A program made the translations under genes and the position numbers. Below the pieces are notes generated by a model. That model was not told the origin of the DNA, made no database searches, and was given only the letters and a program-made list of their open reading frames with translations. Positions 1 through 9,213 of a stretch of DNA of 64,000 bases are shown here, one piece after another; within the stretch, counting starts at the first letter, position 1; each line of letters begins with the position of its first letter. This DNA comes from SG8-40 sp963792855. GTDB lineage: Bacteria > Pseudomonadota > Gammaproteobacteria > Burkholderiales > Eutrophovitaceae. The DNA lies in NCBI GenBank assembly GCA_963792855.1, contig CAWBXZ010000006.1, forward strand, positions 124,001 to 188,000, written 5' to 3'.

Positions 1-1
1 G

Positions 2-352
2 CACACATTTGGCCATGCCATTGAAGCCGGCCTGGGTTTCGGTACGTGGCTGCACGGCGAGGCGGTGGGCGCGGGTATGTTGCTCGCGGCGAAACTTTCA
101 ATGCGACAGGGCGATATCGGTGAGCAGGACGTGCTCCGGCTCGAGCATCTGCTGAAGCGTGCCGGATTGCCGACGCGGGCACCCGCGCTTGGCGTGCAAC
201 GTTACCTGGAACTGATGGGCTACGACAAAAAAGTCCATAACGGAAAGCTCAGACTGGTGTTGCTGAAATCGATCGGTGAGGCTTACCTTAGCGGCGATTT
301 TTCCGCCGATGCGCTGTCGCAGGTTCTCGAGGAAATACCGAACGATGAGTGA
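2..352 (+). CDS. aroB: 3-dehydroquinate synthase, C-terminal part (cut by window edge)
   Basis: AroB converts DAHP to 3-dehydroquinate, the second step of the cytoplasmic shikimate pathway. Only the last 116 residues lie in the window; the reading frame is open from base 2. The metal-binding signature is visible: a HTFGHAIE segment at the very start and LHGEAVGAGM about 18 residues later, both carrying the zinc-ligand histidines of this NAD-dependent family. The tail ends in a normal AroB-like C-terminus. The stop codon overlaps the ATG of the following HD hydrolase, so the two are translationally coupled. An aroK gene would be expected just upstream, outside the window. Confidence 0.93.
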   Translation, partial: HTFGHAIEAGLGFGTWLHGEAVGAGMLLAAKLSMRQGDIGEQDVLRLEHLLKRAGLPTRAPALGVQRYLELMGYDKKVHNGKLRLVLLKSIGEAYLSGDFSADALSQVLEEIPNDE

Positions 353-1466
353 GCTGGCGCCATACGCGGCACGGGTGCAGGCTTCGCGCGGGCGCCGCAT
401 CATCGAGCCCGCTCCGGAGGGCCGAAGTGAGTTTCAGCGCGACCGGGACCGTATTGTTCACTCGACGGCCTTCCGGCGTCTTGAATACAAGACCCAGGTG
501 TTCGTTAATCACGAAGGAGACCTGTTTCGCACGCGCTTGACGCACAGCATAGAGGTCGCCCAGATCGCAAGATCGATTGCGCGCAACCTGATGCTCAATG
601 AAGATCTCGTTGAGAGCATCGCGCTCGCCCACGATCTCGGTCACACGCCTTTCGGGCACAGTGGCCAGGACGCCTTGAACGATTGCATGCGCGAATATGG
701 CGGCTTCGAGCACAACCTCCAGTCATTGCGGGTCGTCGACTTGCTGGAACAGCGCTACGGTGCGTTCGACGGCCTGAACCTGTGCTTTGAAACGCGCGAA
801 GGCATCCTCAAGCATTGTTCGCAAGCCAATGCGAAAAAACTTGGCGATGTGGGTGAGCGTTTTTTGTTGAAAAGACAGCCGTCGCTGGAAGCGCAACTGG
901 CAAATCTTGCCGACGAGATCGCCTACAACAACCATGATGTCGACGACGGGCTGCGGTCCGGGCTCATTACGCTGGAAGATCTTCTCGAAGTCCCTGTATT
1001 CCTGCGGCATCTGGAAGAGGTGCGGCGGGAATTCCCGGACCTTCAGGATCGGCGCCTGACCCACGAGACCATCCGTCGCATGATCAACACCTTTGTCACC
1101 GACCTCACCAGCGAAAGCCGGCGCCGTATCGTCGAATACGCTCCGGAAGACATCGACGCAGTACGCAATGGGCCGGCACTGATTTCGTTCAGTGAGGAAG
1201 TGAAGCGACTGCAACAGGCGTTGCAAGCGTTTTTGCGCGCCAGGCTCTACAAACATTACCGGGTGCAGCGGATGGCCAACAAGGCCAGGCGTATTGTCCG
1301 CGAGCTTTTCTCCGCATTCCTGGAAGAACCGCAGTTGTTACCGCCCGAGTATCAGGCGCGCGCCAAGCTGGATGCACCCCGCGCGATTGCCGATTATGTG
1401 GCCGGGATGACGGACCGCTACGCGATCAAGGAGTACCGGCGGATCTTTGCCGTGGACATCTCCTGA
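345..1466 (+). CDS. dgt: Deoxyguanosinetriphosphate triphosphohydrolase-like protein
   Basis: HD-superfamily hydrolase of about 373 residues, predicted to cleave dNTPs to the deoxynucleoside and triphosphate in the cytoplasm. Visible signatures: VHSTAFRRLEYKTQVF near residues 38-53, THSIEVAQIA with the first metal-ligand His, and ALAHDLGHTPFGHSGQ holding the HD dyad around residue 97. The frame is open to base 276, but the ATG at 345 overlaps the aroB stop and gives the usual N-terminus for the shorter type-2 dGTPase family. It matches the dgtP-like group more than the longer E. coli Dgt, so substrate preference is not certain. Confidence 0.9.
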   Translation: MSELAPYAARVQASRGRRIIEPAPEGRSEFQRDRDRIVHSTAFRRLEYKTQVFVNHEGDLFRTRLTHSIEVAQIARSIARNLMLNEDLVESIALAHDLGHTPFGHSGQDALNDCMREYGGFEHNLQSLRVVDLLEQRYGAFDGLNLCFETREGILKHCSQANAKKLGDVGERFLLKRQPSLEAQLANLADEIAYNNHDVDDGLRSGLITLEDLLEVPVFLRHLEEVRREFPDLQDRRLTHETIRRMINTFVTDLTSESRRRIVEYAPEDIDAVRNGPALISFSEEVKRLQQALQAFLRARLYKHYRVQRMANKARRIVRELFSAFLEEPQLLPPEYQARAKLDAPRAIADYVAGMTDRYAIKEYRRIFAVDIS

Positions 1467-1476
1467 GACAGCCTCC

Positions 1477-1497
1477 AGGGCCGAAACGCCCTTTATT
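1477..1497 (+). terminator. Weak intrinsic terminator candidate after dgt
   Basis: Short hairpin AGGGC-CGAAAC-GCCCT followed by TTATTGATT. The stem is only 5 bp and the T-run is broken by an A, so it may attenuate transcription rather than end it. Confidence 0.35.
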
Positions 1498-1525
1498 GAT
1501 TAAGGCACGCCGATCACGGTACCAT
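1496..1525 (+). promoter_or_regulatory. Possible sigma-70 promoter for gltBD
   Basis: TTGATT at 1496-1501 and TACCAT at 1520-1525 are separated by 18 bp in the 170-bp gap ahead of gltB. The match to consensus is moderate and no operator is recognised. Confidence 0.3.
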
Positions 1526-1636
1526 TCACGGCTTTGCGGAGAATCCGGCTGAGGGCCGGATTCGGCGTCTATGGGGTATCGATCCCCGGACTGGCGCCAA
1601 AAGCGGACAACATCTGGTTTAAAAAAAGGCAAAACC

Positions 1637-4600
1637 GTGGCCCATCCGAACACTCCCCCGGCTCAGGGGTTATACGACCCCCGACACGAACATGACGCAT
1701 GTGGCGTCGGTTTTATCGCGCACATCAAGGGCACCAAGAGCCACTCTATCGTACAGAATGGGCTGGAGATTCTCGAAAACCTGACGCACCGCGGCGCAAC
1801 CGGGTATGACCCGTTGCTTGGTGACGGTGCCGGCATTTTGCTGCAGATTCCCGACGATTTTCTGCGCGGGCAGTGCAAACAGCTCGGCATTTCCTTGCCG
1901 GCGTCGGGGGAATATGGGGTAGGGATGGTGTTTTTGCCCAAAGACCCTGAAGCCCGTGGCGGGATTGAGGCGTTGCTTGACCAGACCGTTCAGGCCGAAG
2001 GGCAGACGCTGCTCGGGTGGCGCGATGTTCCGGTCGACAACAGCCGGTTGAGTGAGGCGACCATAGAAGTCGAGCCGGTGATTCGTCAGGTATTCATCGG
2101 CCGGGGCGACAACTGTGCTGACGTCAATGCTTTCGAGCGCAAACTGTTCGTCATTCGCAAACAGGTCGAGCATGCGGTCAAGGCGCAAAACTTTGTCGAC
2201 GGCAAGCAGTTCTATATTCCGTCCATGTCGGCCCGGACAATCGTCTACAAGGGTATGTTGCTGGCTGAACAGGTTGGCCAGTACTTCCTCGATCTCGGGG
2301 ACAAAAAGCTGGAGTCCGCTCTTGCGCTGGTTCATCAGCGCTTCTCCACCAATACTTTTCCGAGCTGGGATCTGGCGCATCCGTTCCGGATGATTGGACA
2401 CAACGGTGAGATCAACACCCTGCGAGGCAATCTGAACTGGATGCATGCGCGCCACATGGCATTGTCGTCCACCTTGTTCGGTGAGGACCTGGAAAAGATC
2501 TGGCCGCTGATCGACGAGGGCCAGTCCGATTCGGCCTGTTTCGACAATGCTCTGGAACTGCTGGTTCTGGGCGGCTATCCGCTTGCTCACGCGATGATGA
2601 TGCTCATTCCCGAAGCGTGGGCCGGCAATCCGCTGATGGACGAGAAGCGGCGGGCTTTCTATGAATTCTACGCGCCGGTCATGGAACCCTGGGATGGGCC
2701 CGCGGCGGTCGCCTTTACGGACGGCAGACAGATCGGCGCAACACTTGACCGAAACGGATTGCGCCCGGCGCGTTACGTGGTTACCAAGGACGACCTCGTC
2801 ATCATGGCTTCCGAGGTCGGCGTCCTGCCGGTTGATGAGGAGAACATAGCCCAGAAGTGGCGCTTGCAGCCCGGCAAGATGCTGCTCATTGACACAGAGC
2901 AACAGCGCATCATCGATGACGCGGAAATGAAGGAGAAGTTGTGTTCGGCGGACGACTACGCATCGCACGTTGAGCAATCGCGGATCCATTTGCCGCAACT
3001 CGACACCGTCGAACAGGACCGAACGCGCAGCGAGAGTTTGCTAGACCTGCAACAGGCTTTCGGATTCAGTCAGGAAGATATCAAGTTCATCCTCACGCCG
3101 ATGGCCCAGCGCTCGGAAGAGGCGATCGGCTCAATGGGAAATGACGCGCCGCTGGCGGTTTTGTCGAGCAAGAACAAGCCAATCTACAATTACTTCAAGC
3201 AGTTGTTTGCCCAGGTGACAAACCCCCCTATCGACCCGATCCGCGAGGAATTGGTGATGTCGTTGGTCTCGTTTGTCGGACCCCGGCCCAATTTGCTTGG
3301 CATCGACGAACCGACGATCAGCGACCGGCTCGAGGTCTCCCAGCCGGTGCTCGATTACGATGACTACGCACGGCTGGTCGAGATAGAAAAGCTCACCGAA
3401 GGCAAGTTCAAGAGCCGGATACTGGATATCACCTACCCGGTCATGGCGGGTGCGGAAGGCATGCAGCCGGCGATGGAGGCGTTGTGCCAGGCCGCGCAAA
3501 GCGCGGTGCAACAGGGTGTCAACATATTGATCCTGTCGGACGCGTCCGCGAGCGCATCCCGGATTCCGATACCTGCCCTGCTGGCAACGGCCGGCGTGCA
3601 TCATCACCTCGTGAGGGAAGGTTTGCGCACCAGTACCGGCCTTGTCACCAGCACCGGATCCGCCAGGGAAGTTCATCACTTTGCGCTGCTTGCCGGTTAT
3701 GGCGCGGAAGCGATCCATCCCTGGCTGGCCATGGACACCCTGCGCGACATTGCGCCCACATTGCGGATCGACCACGCCGAAGCCATCAAGCATTATGTCA
3801 AGGCGCTCGGGAAAGGCCTTTACAAGGTCATGTCCAAAATGGGGATCTCGACCTACCAGTCCTATTGTGGCGCGCAGATCTTCGAGGCGATTGGCCTCAA
3901 CACGGCTTTTGTCGAACAGTATTTCACCGGCACGGCGAGCAACGTCGAAGGCGTTGGCATCAACGAAATCGCCACCGAAGCGGTAGCGGAACATCAACGC
4001 GCCTTCAGTGAAAAGGACCCGGTGCTCGCGATCGCTCTCGATGCCGGCGGCGAGTACGCTTACCGCACACGGGGCGAGCAGCACATGTGGAGCCCGGACT
4101 CGATTGCCAAACTGCAACGCGCAACGCGCACCAACGAGTACGCGACCTACAAGGAGTACGCGCAGCTGATCAACGATCAGAGCCGTCGTCTGATGACACT
4201 GCGGGGGCTGTTTGAAATTCTGCCCGCCGGTGCGCCGGTTCCGATCGACGAAGTCGAGCCGTGGACCGATATCGTCAAGCGCTTTGCCACGGGTGCGATG
4301 TCGCTGGGCTCCATATCGACCGAGGCACACAGTACTCTGGCCATCGCAATGAACCGCATCGGTGGCAAGTCCAATACCGGCGAGGGCGGCGAAGACCCGC
4401 TTCGTTTCGTACCGGTGAAGAAAGACACGAGCACCCGCGAGACTCTGGGAGACGTGGTGGTAACCGACGTGGCTCTGAAAAAAGGCGACACCATGCGCTC
4501 GCGCATAAAGCAAGTCGCTTCGGGCCGGTTTGGCGTAACGGCCGAGTATCTTGTCAGTGCCGATCAGATCCAGATCAAGATTGCGCAGGGCGCGAAGCCC

Positions 4601-6274
4601 GGTGAAGGGGGGCAGCTCCCCGGCCACAAGGTATCGGACTACATTGCCAAACTGCGGTTTTCCGTTCCGGGCGTGGGGCTCATTTCTCCGCCCCCGCATC
4701 ACGATATTTACTCTATCGAAGATCTGGCGCAACTGATTCACGACCTGAAGAATGCCAATCCGCAGGCCTCCATCAGCGTGAAACTGGTTTCCGAAGTCGG
4801 GGTCGGCACCGTCGCTGCCGGCGTATCCAAGGCGAAGGCCGATCACGTCACCATCGCGGGCTATGATGGCGGCACCGGGGCGTCGCCGCTCTCGTCGATC
4901 AAGCACGCGGGCGCGCCATGGGAACTGGGTCTGTCGGAAACGCAGCAGACACTGGTGCTTAACCGCTTGCGCGGGCGTATCGCCGTGCAGGTCGATGGCC
5001 AGATGAAGACGGGCCGCGACGTACTGATCGGCGCCTTGCTTGGTGCAGACGAGTTCGGATTCGCCACGGCACCGCTGGTGGTCGAGGGTTGTATCATGAT
5101 GCGCAAGTGTCATCTCAATACCTGCCCGGTCGGCGTAGCAACCCAGGACCCGGAGTTGCGCAAGAAATTTTCCGGCAAGCCCGAACACGTCATCAACTAC
5201 TTCCATTTCGTTGCACAGGAGGTACGCGAGTTGATGGCGGAAATGGGCGTGCGCAAGCTCGATGAACTGATAGGACGTTCCGACTTGCTCGATATGCGCA
5301 AGGGCGTCGAGCACTGGAAGGCGCAGGGGCTGGATTTCAGCAAGATATTCTATCGGCCGGACATGCCGTCCGATGTGGCGCGGTTCAACTGTGAGGTGCA
5401 GGACCACGGGCTTGACAAGGCGCTTGATAACCGGCTGATCAAGGGAGCGAAACCAGCTCTGGAAAAGGGCAAACAGGTCAAGCTCAAGATCGAAGTGCGC
5501 AATATCAACCGCAGCGTGGGCGGCATGCTGTCAAGCGAAGTTGCGCGGCGCTACGGTCACGCGGGGCTTCCCGACGGCACGATTCATGTCGACATGGCAG
5601 GAACCGGCGGACAAAGCTTCGGCACCTTCCTGGCGCGGGGAATCACCTTCGATTTGCAGGGCGACGCCAACGACTATGTCGGCAAGGGAATGTCAGGCGG
5701 GCGCATCATTGTCAGGCCGCCGAAAGCGTTCTCCGGTGTGCCGAGCGAGAACATTATCGTCGGCAACACGGTACTTTACGGGGCTGTGGAAGGCGAAGCG
5801 TTCTTCTCCGGAGTGGGTGGCGAGCGGTTTGCGGTCAGGAACTCCGGCGCAACGGCGGTAATCGAAGGTGTTGGCGACCACGGGTGTGAATACATGACCG
5901 GCGGTACGGTGGTCGTTCTGGGAGAAACCGGGCGCAACTTCGCGGCCGGAATGAGCGGTGGCATAGCCTACGTTCTGGACGAATCGGGCATGTTCGCGAA
6001 GCGCTGCAACCCGGCAATGGTGACGCTCGAAAAAGTACTTCCGTCGTCGGAACAGCCGGCGTCTGAACCCTGGCACCGCAACATTGCTGACGAGGTCTTG
6101 CTGCGGCAACTGATCGAGGCGCATCTGCGTTATACCGGCAGTGCCGTGGCGAAACAGCTCCTTGCCGATTGGGAGAACGCCCGATCAAGGTTTGTGAAGG
6201 TATTCCCGAACGAATACCGGCGAGCGCTGGGTGAGCTTGCGGCGAAGCAGCAGAATCAACTGGAGGCAGCCTGA
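1637..6274 (+). CDS. gltB: Glutamate synthase [NADPH] large subunit
   Basis: Large subunit (about 1545 residues) of the cytoplasmic GOGAT complex that turns 2-oxoglutarate and glutamine into two glutamates. Order of domains: an N-terminal class-II glutaminase whose nucleophile is the Cys in HDACGVGF (residue 22 from the chosen start, exposed by propeptide removal), a central domain, an FMN-binding synthase domain with SNTGEGGED, a 3Fe-4S cysteine cluster in CIMMRKCHLNTCPVG, and a C-terminal GXGXG beta-helix domain rich in glycine. The frame opens at an ATG at 1571, but the GTG at 1637 gives the short propeptide typical of the family, with an AAAAAGG-like ribosome site; the start is therefore a judgement. 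gltD follows after one base. Confidence 0.96.
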   Translation: MAHPNTPPAQGLYDPRHEHDACGVGFIAHIKGTKSHSIVQNGLEILENLTHRGATGYDPLLGDGAGILLQIPDDFLRGQCKQLGISLPASGEYGVGMVFLPKDPEARGGIEALLDQTVQAEGQTLLGWRDVPVDNSRLSEATIEVEPVIRQVFIGRGDNCADVNAFERKLFVIRKQVEHAVKAQNFVDGKQFYIPSMSARTIVYKGMLLAEQVGQYFLDLGDKKLESALALVHQRFSTNTFPSWDLAHPFRMIGHNGEINTLRGNLNWMHARHMALSSTLFGEDLEKIWPLIDEGQSDSACFDNALELLVLGGYPLAHAMMMLIPEAWAGNPLMDEKRRAFYEFYAPVMEPWDGPAAVAFTDGRQIGATLDRNGLRPARYVVTKDDLVIMASEVGVLPVDEENIAQKWRLQPGKMLLIDTEQQRIIDDAEMKEKLCSADDYASHVEQSRIHLPQLDTVEQDRTRSESLLDLQQAFGFSQEDIKFILTPMAQRSEEAIGSMGNDAPLAVLSSKNKPIYNYFKQLFAQVTNPPIDPIREELVMSLVSFVGPRPNLLGIDEPTISDRLEVSQPVLDYDDYARLVEIEKLTEGKFKSRILDITYPVMAGAEGMQPAMEALCQAAQSAVQQGVNILILSDASASASRIPIPALLATAGVHHHLVREGLRTSTGLVTSTGSAREVHHFALLAGYGAEAIHPWLAMDTLRDIAPTLRIDHAEAIKHYVKALGKGLYKVMSKMGISTYQSYCGAQIFEAIGLNTAFVEQYFTGTASNVEGVGINEIATEAVAEHQRAFSEKDPVLAIALDAGGEYAYRTRGEQHMWSPDSIAKLQRATRTNEYATYKEYAQLINDQSRRLMTLRGLFEILPAGAPVPIDEVEPWTDIVKRFATGAMSLGSISTEAHSTLAIAMNRIGGKSNTGEGGEDPLRFVPVKKDTSTRETLGDVVVTDVALKKGDTMRSRIKQVASGRFGVTAEYLVSADQIQIKIAQGAKPGEGGQLPGHKVSDYIAKLRFSVPGVGLISPPPHHDIYSIEDLAQLIHDLKNANPQASISVKLVSEVGVGTVAAGVSKAKADHVTIAGYDGGTGASPLSSIKHAGAPWELGLSETQQTLVLNRLRGRIAVQVDGQMKTGRDVLIGALLGADEFGFATAPLVVEGCIMMRKCHLNTCPVGVATQDPELRKKFSGKPEHVINYFHFVAQEVRELMAEMGVRKLDELIGRSDLLDMRKGVEHWKAQGLDFSKIFYRPDMPSDVARFNCEVQDHGLDKALDNRLIKGAKPALEKGKQVKLKIEVRNINRSVGGMLSSEVARRYGHAGLPDGTIHVDMAGTGGQSFGTFLARGITFDLQGDANDYVGKGMSGGRIIVRPPKAFSGVPSENIIVGNTVLYGAVEGEAFFSGVGGERFAVRNSGATAVIEGVGDHGCEYMTGGTVVVLGETGRNFAAGMSGGIAYVLDESGMFAKRCNPAMVTLEKVLPSSEQPASEPWHRNIADEVLLRQLIEAHLRYTGSAVAKQLLADWENARSRFVKVFPNEYRRALGELAAKQQNQLEAA

Positions 6275-6275
6275 T

Positions 6276-7754
6276 ATGGGCAAACCAACCGGGTTTATGG
6301 AAATCGAACGCGTCGGCGAGGCGTCTCTGGCGGTCACCGAACGCGTCGGAAATTATCGGGAGTTCGTGCTTCATCATGCCGATGAGGAAGCTTCGCGCCA
6401 GGGCGCGCGCTGTATGGACTGCGGCATTCCGTTTTGCCAGAGCGGGTGCCCTGTCAACAATATCATTCCTGACTGGAACGACCTCGTTTACAAGCAGAAG
6501 TGGAAGGCTGCGCTGGACACGTTGCACTCCACCAACAATTTCCCCGAGTTTACGGGGCGAATCTGTCCGGCCCCATGTGAAGCGGCCTGTACGCTGAATA
6601 TCAATGACGACGCGGTCACAATCAAGGCGATCGAGCACGCAATCATAGACAAGGGGTGGGAGCAGGGGTGGGTCAAGCCCTTGCCCGCTGCCAGGAAAAC
6701 CGGCAAGAAAGTGGCGGTCGTCGGTTCCGGCCCGGCGGGATTGGCATGCGCGCAACAACTGGCCCGGGCCGGCCACAGTGTTGCCGTGTTCGAGAAGAAC
6801 GACAGAATTGGCGGTCTGCTGCGCTATGGCATTCCGGACTTCAAGATGGAGAAAAGCCATGTTGACCGTCGTGTTACGCAGATGCAGGCTGAGGGCGTTG
6901 AATTTCGAACCGGCGTGTGCGTCGGCGCCCTGCCGCGGGATGTGCCGGGAGTCAACAATCTTGCCACCCGTTTCGTGTCGCACCAGGAGCTTCTGGAAGA
7001 GTTCGACGTGATTGCGCTGACGGGCGGAGCGGAGAATCCACGTGACCTGCCGGTTCCCGGCCGCGAGCTTGAAGGAATTCACTTCGCCATGGAGTTTCTT
7101 CCCCAACAGAACCGGATCGTGGCTGGCGACTCGCTTGACAGTCAGATCAAGGCAACGGGAAAACGTGTCATTGTCATCGGTGGTGGCGACACCGGTTCTG
7201 ACTGCGTTGGCACGTCCAACCGCCAGGGCGCGTTGTCGGTCACGCAATTTGAGCTGATGCCAATGCCGCCGGAGGAAGAAGACCGGCCACTGACATGGCC
7301 CGACTGGCCAATCAAGCTGCGCACGTCGTCGTCTCACGAGGAAGGCTGCAATCGTGACTGGTCGGTGACCACAAAGCGCTTCGAGGGCGCCAACGGCAAG
7401 GTGGAAAAACTGATCGCTGCCCGCGTTGAGTGGAAGAAGGATGCCAACGGGCGCATGCAGATGAGCGAAATTCCCGGCAGCGAGTTTGAAATGAGAGCCG
7501 ATCTTGTTTTGCTGGCCATGGGTTTTGTCGGCCCGGTCCACACTGGTGTGATCGAGCAGCTGGATCTTGATCGCGACCAGCGTGGCAATGTGAAAGCCGA
7601 CACCGAGTCTTACCGGACATCGAATCCGCGCGTGTTTGCCGCGGGAGACATGAGAAGAGGCCAGTCTCTTGTCGTCTGGGCAATCCGGGAAGGACGGCAG
7701 TGCGCTCGAGCCATCGATGAAGTTTTGATGGGTGTTTCGGAACTGCCTCGCTGA
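6276..7754 (+). CDS. gltD: Glutamate synthase [NADPH] small subunit
   Basis: FAD-dependent small subunit (492 residues) that passes NADPH electrons to GltB. Visible elements: N-terminal cysteine motifs CMDCGIPFCQSGCPV and CPAPCEAACTLN that bind 4Fe-4S clusters, a Rossmann FAD-binding segment VVGSGPAGLACAQQLARAG around residue 150, a second nucleotide-binding segment VIGGGDTGSDCVGT for NADPH around residue 302, and the terminal FAD signature RVFAAGDMRRGQSLVVWAI. The ATG sits one base past the gltB stop, with GGAGG inside the end of gltB as ribosome-binding site, so the pair is a tight operon. Length is standard. Confidence 0.97.
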   Translation: MGKPTGFMEIERVGEASLAVTERVGNYREFVLHHADEEASRQGARCMDCGIPFCQSGCPVNNIIPDWNDLVYKQKWKAALDTLHSTNNFPEFTGRICPAPCEAACTLNINDDAVTIKAIEHAIIDKGWEQGWVKPLPAARKTGKKVAVVGSGPAGLACAQQLARAGHSVAVFEKNDRIGGLLRYGIPDFKMEKSHVDRRVTQMQAEGVEFRTGVCVGALPRDVPGVNNLATRFVSHQELLEEFDVIALTGGAENPRDLPVPGRELEGIHFAMEFLPQQNRIVAGDSLDSQIKATGKRVIVIGGGDTGSDCVGTSNRQGALSVTQFELMPMPPEEEDRPLTWPDWPIKLRTSSSHEEGCNRDWSVTTKRFEGANGKVEKLIAARVEWKKDANGRMQMSEIPGSEFEMRADLVLLAMGFVGPVHTGVIEQLDLDRDQRGNVKADTESYRTSNPRVFAAGDMRRGQSLVVWAIREGRQCARAIDEVLMGVSELPR

Positions 7755-7825
7755 GCGCCCGCAGCGTTACCGGAATCGGCGCTGCGACGAATAACCGAAC
7801 AATCAACCTGTCGCGGAGCCCTGCT

Positions 7826-8890
7826 GTGTCTGCCCCCAAGAATGATACGTTTCTGCGCGCACTGTTGCGGCAGCCGACGCCCTACACTCCGATCTGGATC
7901 ATGCGCCAGGCGGGACGTTACCTGTCCGAGTACAACGAGACCCGCAAGCAGGCGGGCAGCTTTCTCGAACTGTGCAGGAACCCGCATCTTGCAACGGAAG
8001 TAACCTTGCAGCCGCTGGCGCGTTTTCCGCTGGACGCGGCAATCCTTTTTTCCGACATTCTGACTATTCCCGACGCGATGGGATTGGGGTTGTATTTCGC
8101 CGAAGGCGAGGGGCCGCGTTTTGAACGGCCGCTTCGCGAGGAATGGGAGATTCGAAATCTCGATGCCGTCGACCCGGATGCGCATCTGCGCTACGTCATC
8201 GATGCCGCATCACAGATACGCAAAGCGCTGGATAACGAAATTCCGCTGATTGGATTCTCGGGCAGTCCTTATACCCTTGCCTGTTACATGATCGAGGGCC
8301 GTGGCGGGACCGAGTTTCACGAGATCAAGCGCATGCTCTATGAGCGCCCCGATCTCCTGCATTCCATTCTGGAGGTAAATACCCGTTCGGTCGTTGCCTA
8401 TCTGAATGCGCAAATTGAAGCCGGCGCGCAAGCGGTGATGATTTTCGACAGCTGGGGCGGAAATCTCTCGGAAGCGGCGTTTGGCGAGTTTTCGCTTGCT
8501 TATATTGAGCGCATCTGTGCCGGCTTGAAAAAAGAGCAAGACGGGCAGAGGGTCCCGTGTATTGTCTTTACCAAAGGCGGCGGGCAATGGCTGGAATCTC
8601 TCGCTGCCTGTGGTGCCGACGCGTTGAGCGTGGACTGGACCACGGACCTCGGTAACGCCCGCCGGCGCGTTGGCGATCGTGTCGCGTTACAGGGAAATCT
8701 CGATCCTGCGGTTTTGTTGACGAATCCCGAGGTCGTCGAACGCGAGGCATCCAAAGTTCTCGCCAGCTTCGGCAACGGCAGCGGCCATGTTTTCAACCTT
8801 GGTCACGGCATTTCCCGCTTCACGCCGCCCGAAAACGTGGGCGCGCTGGTCGACGCCGTGCATCGCCTCAGCGTCCCGTATCACCAGTAG
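7826..8890 (+). CDS. hemE: Uroporphyrinogen decarboxylase
   Basis: HemE (354 residues) removes four carboxyl groups from uroporphyrinogen III to give coproporphyrinogen III, in the cytoplasm. Both family signatures are present: PIWIMRQAGRYLSEY near residues 21-35 (the Arg residues bind substrate carboxylates) and IGFSGSPYTLACYMIEG near 139-155; the catalytic Asp of the LFSDIL segment is also there. The start is a GTG at 7826 preceded by CGGAG at suitable distance; no ATG fits. It is 71 bp after gltD and may share its transcript. Confidence 0.96.
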   Translation: MSAPKNDTFLRALLRQPTPYTPIWIMRQAGRYLSEYNETRKQAGSFLELCRNPHLATEVTLQPLARFPLDAAILFSDILTIPDAMGLGLYFAEGEGPRFERPLREEWEIRNLDAVDPDAHLRYVIDAASQIRKALDNEIPLIGFSGSPYTLACYMIEGRGGTEFHEIKRMLYERPDLLHSILEVNTRSVVAYLNAQIEAGAQAVMIFDSWGGNLSEAAFGEFSLAYIERICAGLKKEQDGQRVPCIVFTKGGGQWLESLAACGADALSVDWTTDLGNARRRVGDRVALQGNLDPAVLLTNPEVVEREASKVLASFGNGSGHVFNLGHGISRFTPPENVGALVDAVHRLSVPYHQ

Positions 8891-9213
8891 GGGCGGTGCC
8901 CTGAAACTGCCATCCGCGTGTTTTTATGCACAAATGTTTTGGCACTCGGGGGGCGCGGGTGTTAAACCGGCGAAACTTGCTTACATTTCGTAACAGCATG
9001 TTTTTTTGATGTTTTTATGTCAATATGGATCGTTCTCCGGGAATTCGCTGGTTGAATCAACCCGGGTTCAAGCCGTCGCCGCGTTTTAATCAACAGAATT
9101 ATCCACAGGTTAGGCTGCTGAAGAAAAGCCCAATAGATAAAGCCGCTTACGTGCATTATTGAATGCTTGTCGATAAGCGTGCACGCTAACTTGCCGATTG
9201 GCGGGAACCGACG
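8891..9213. other. hemE-priA intergenic region with DnaA-box-like sites
   Basis: A 323-bp AT-richer gap without a convincing ORF. It contains a perfect 9-mer DnaA box TTATCCACA at 9099-9107 and an inverted near-match TGTCGATAA at 9168-9176, plus an isolated TTAC-N5-GTAA palindrome at about 8981-8993. A promoter for priA must lie here, but I could not place one with confidence. Confidence 0.4.

Noticed and set aside
3131..5407. 758-codon open frame on the minus strand inside gltB
   Set aside because: Long antisense frame caused by GC-rich codon bias; gltB on the plus strand has all domain signatures.
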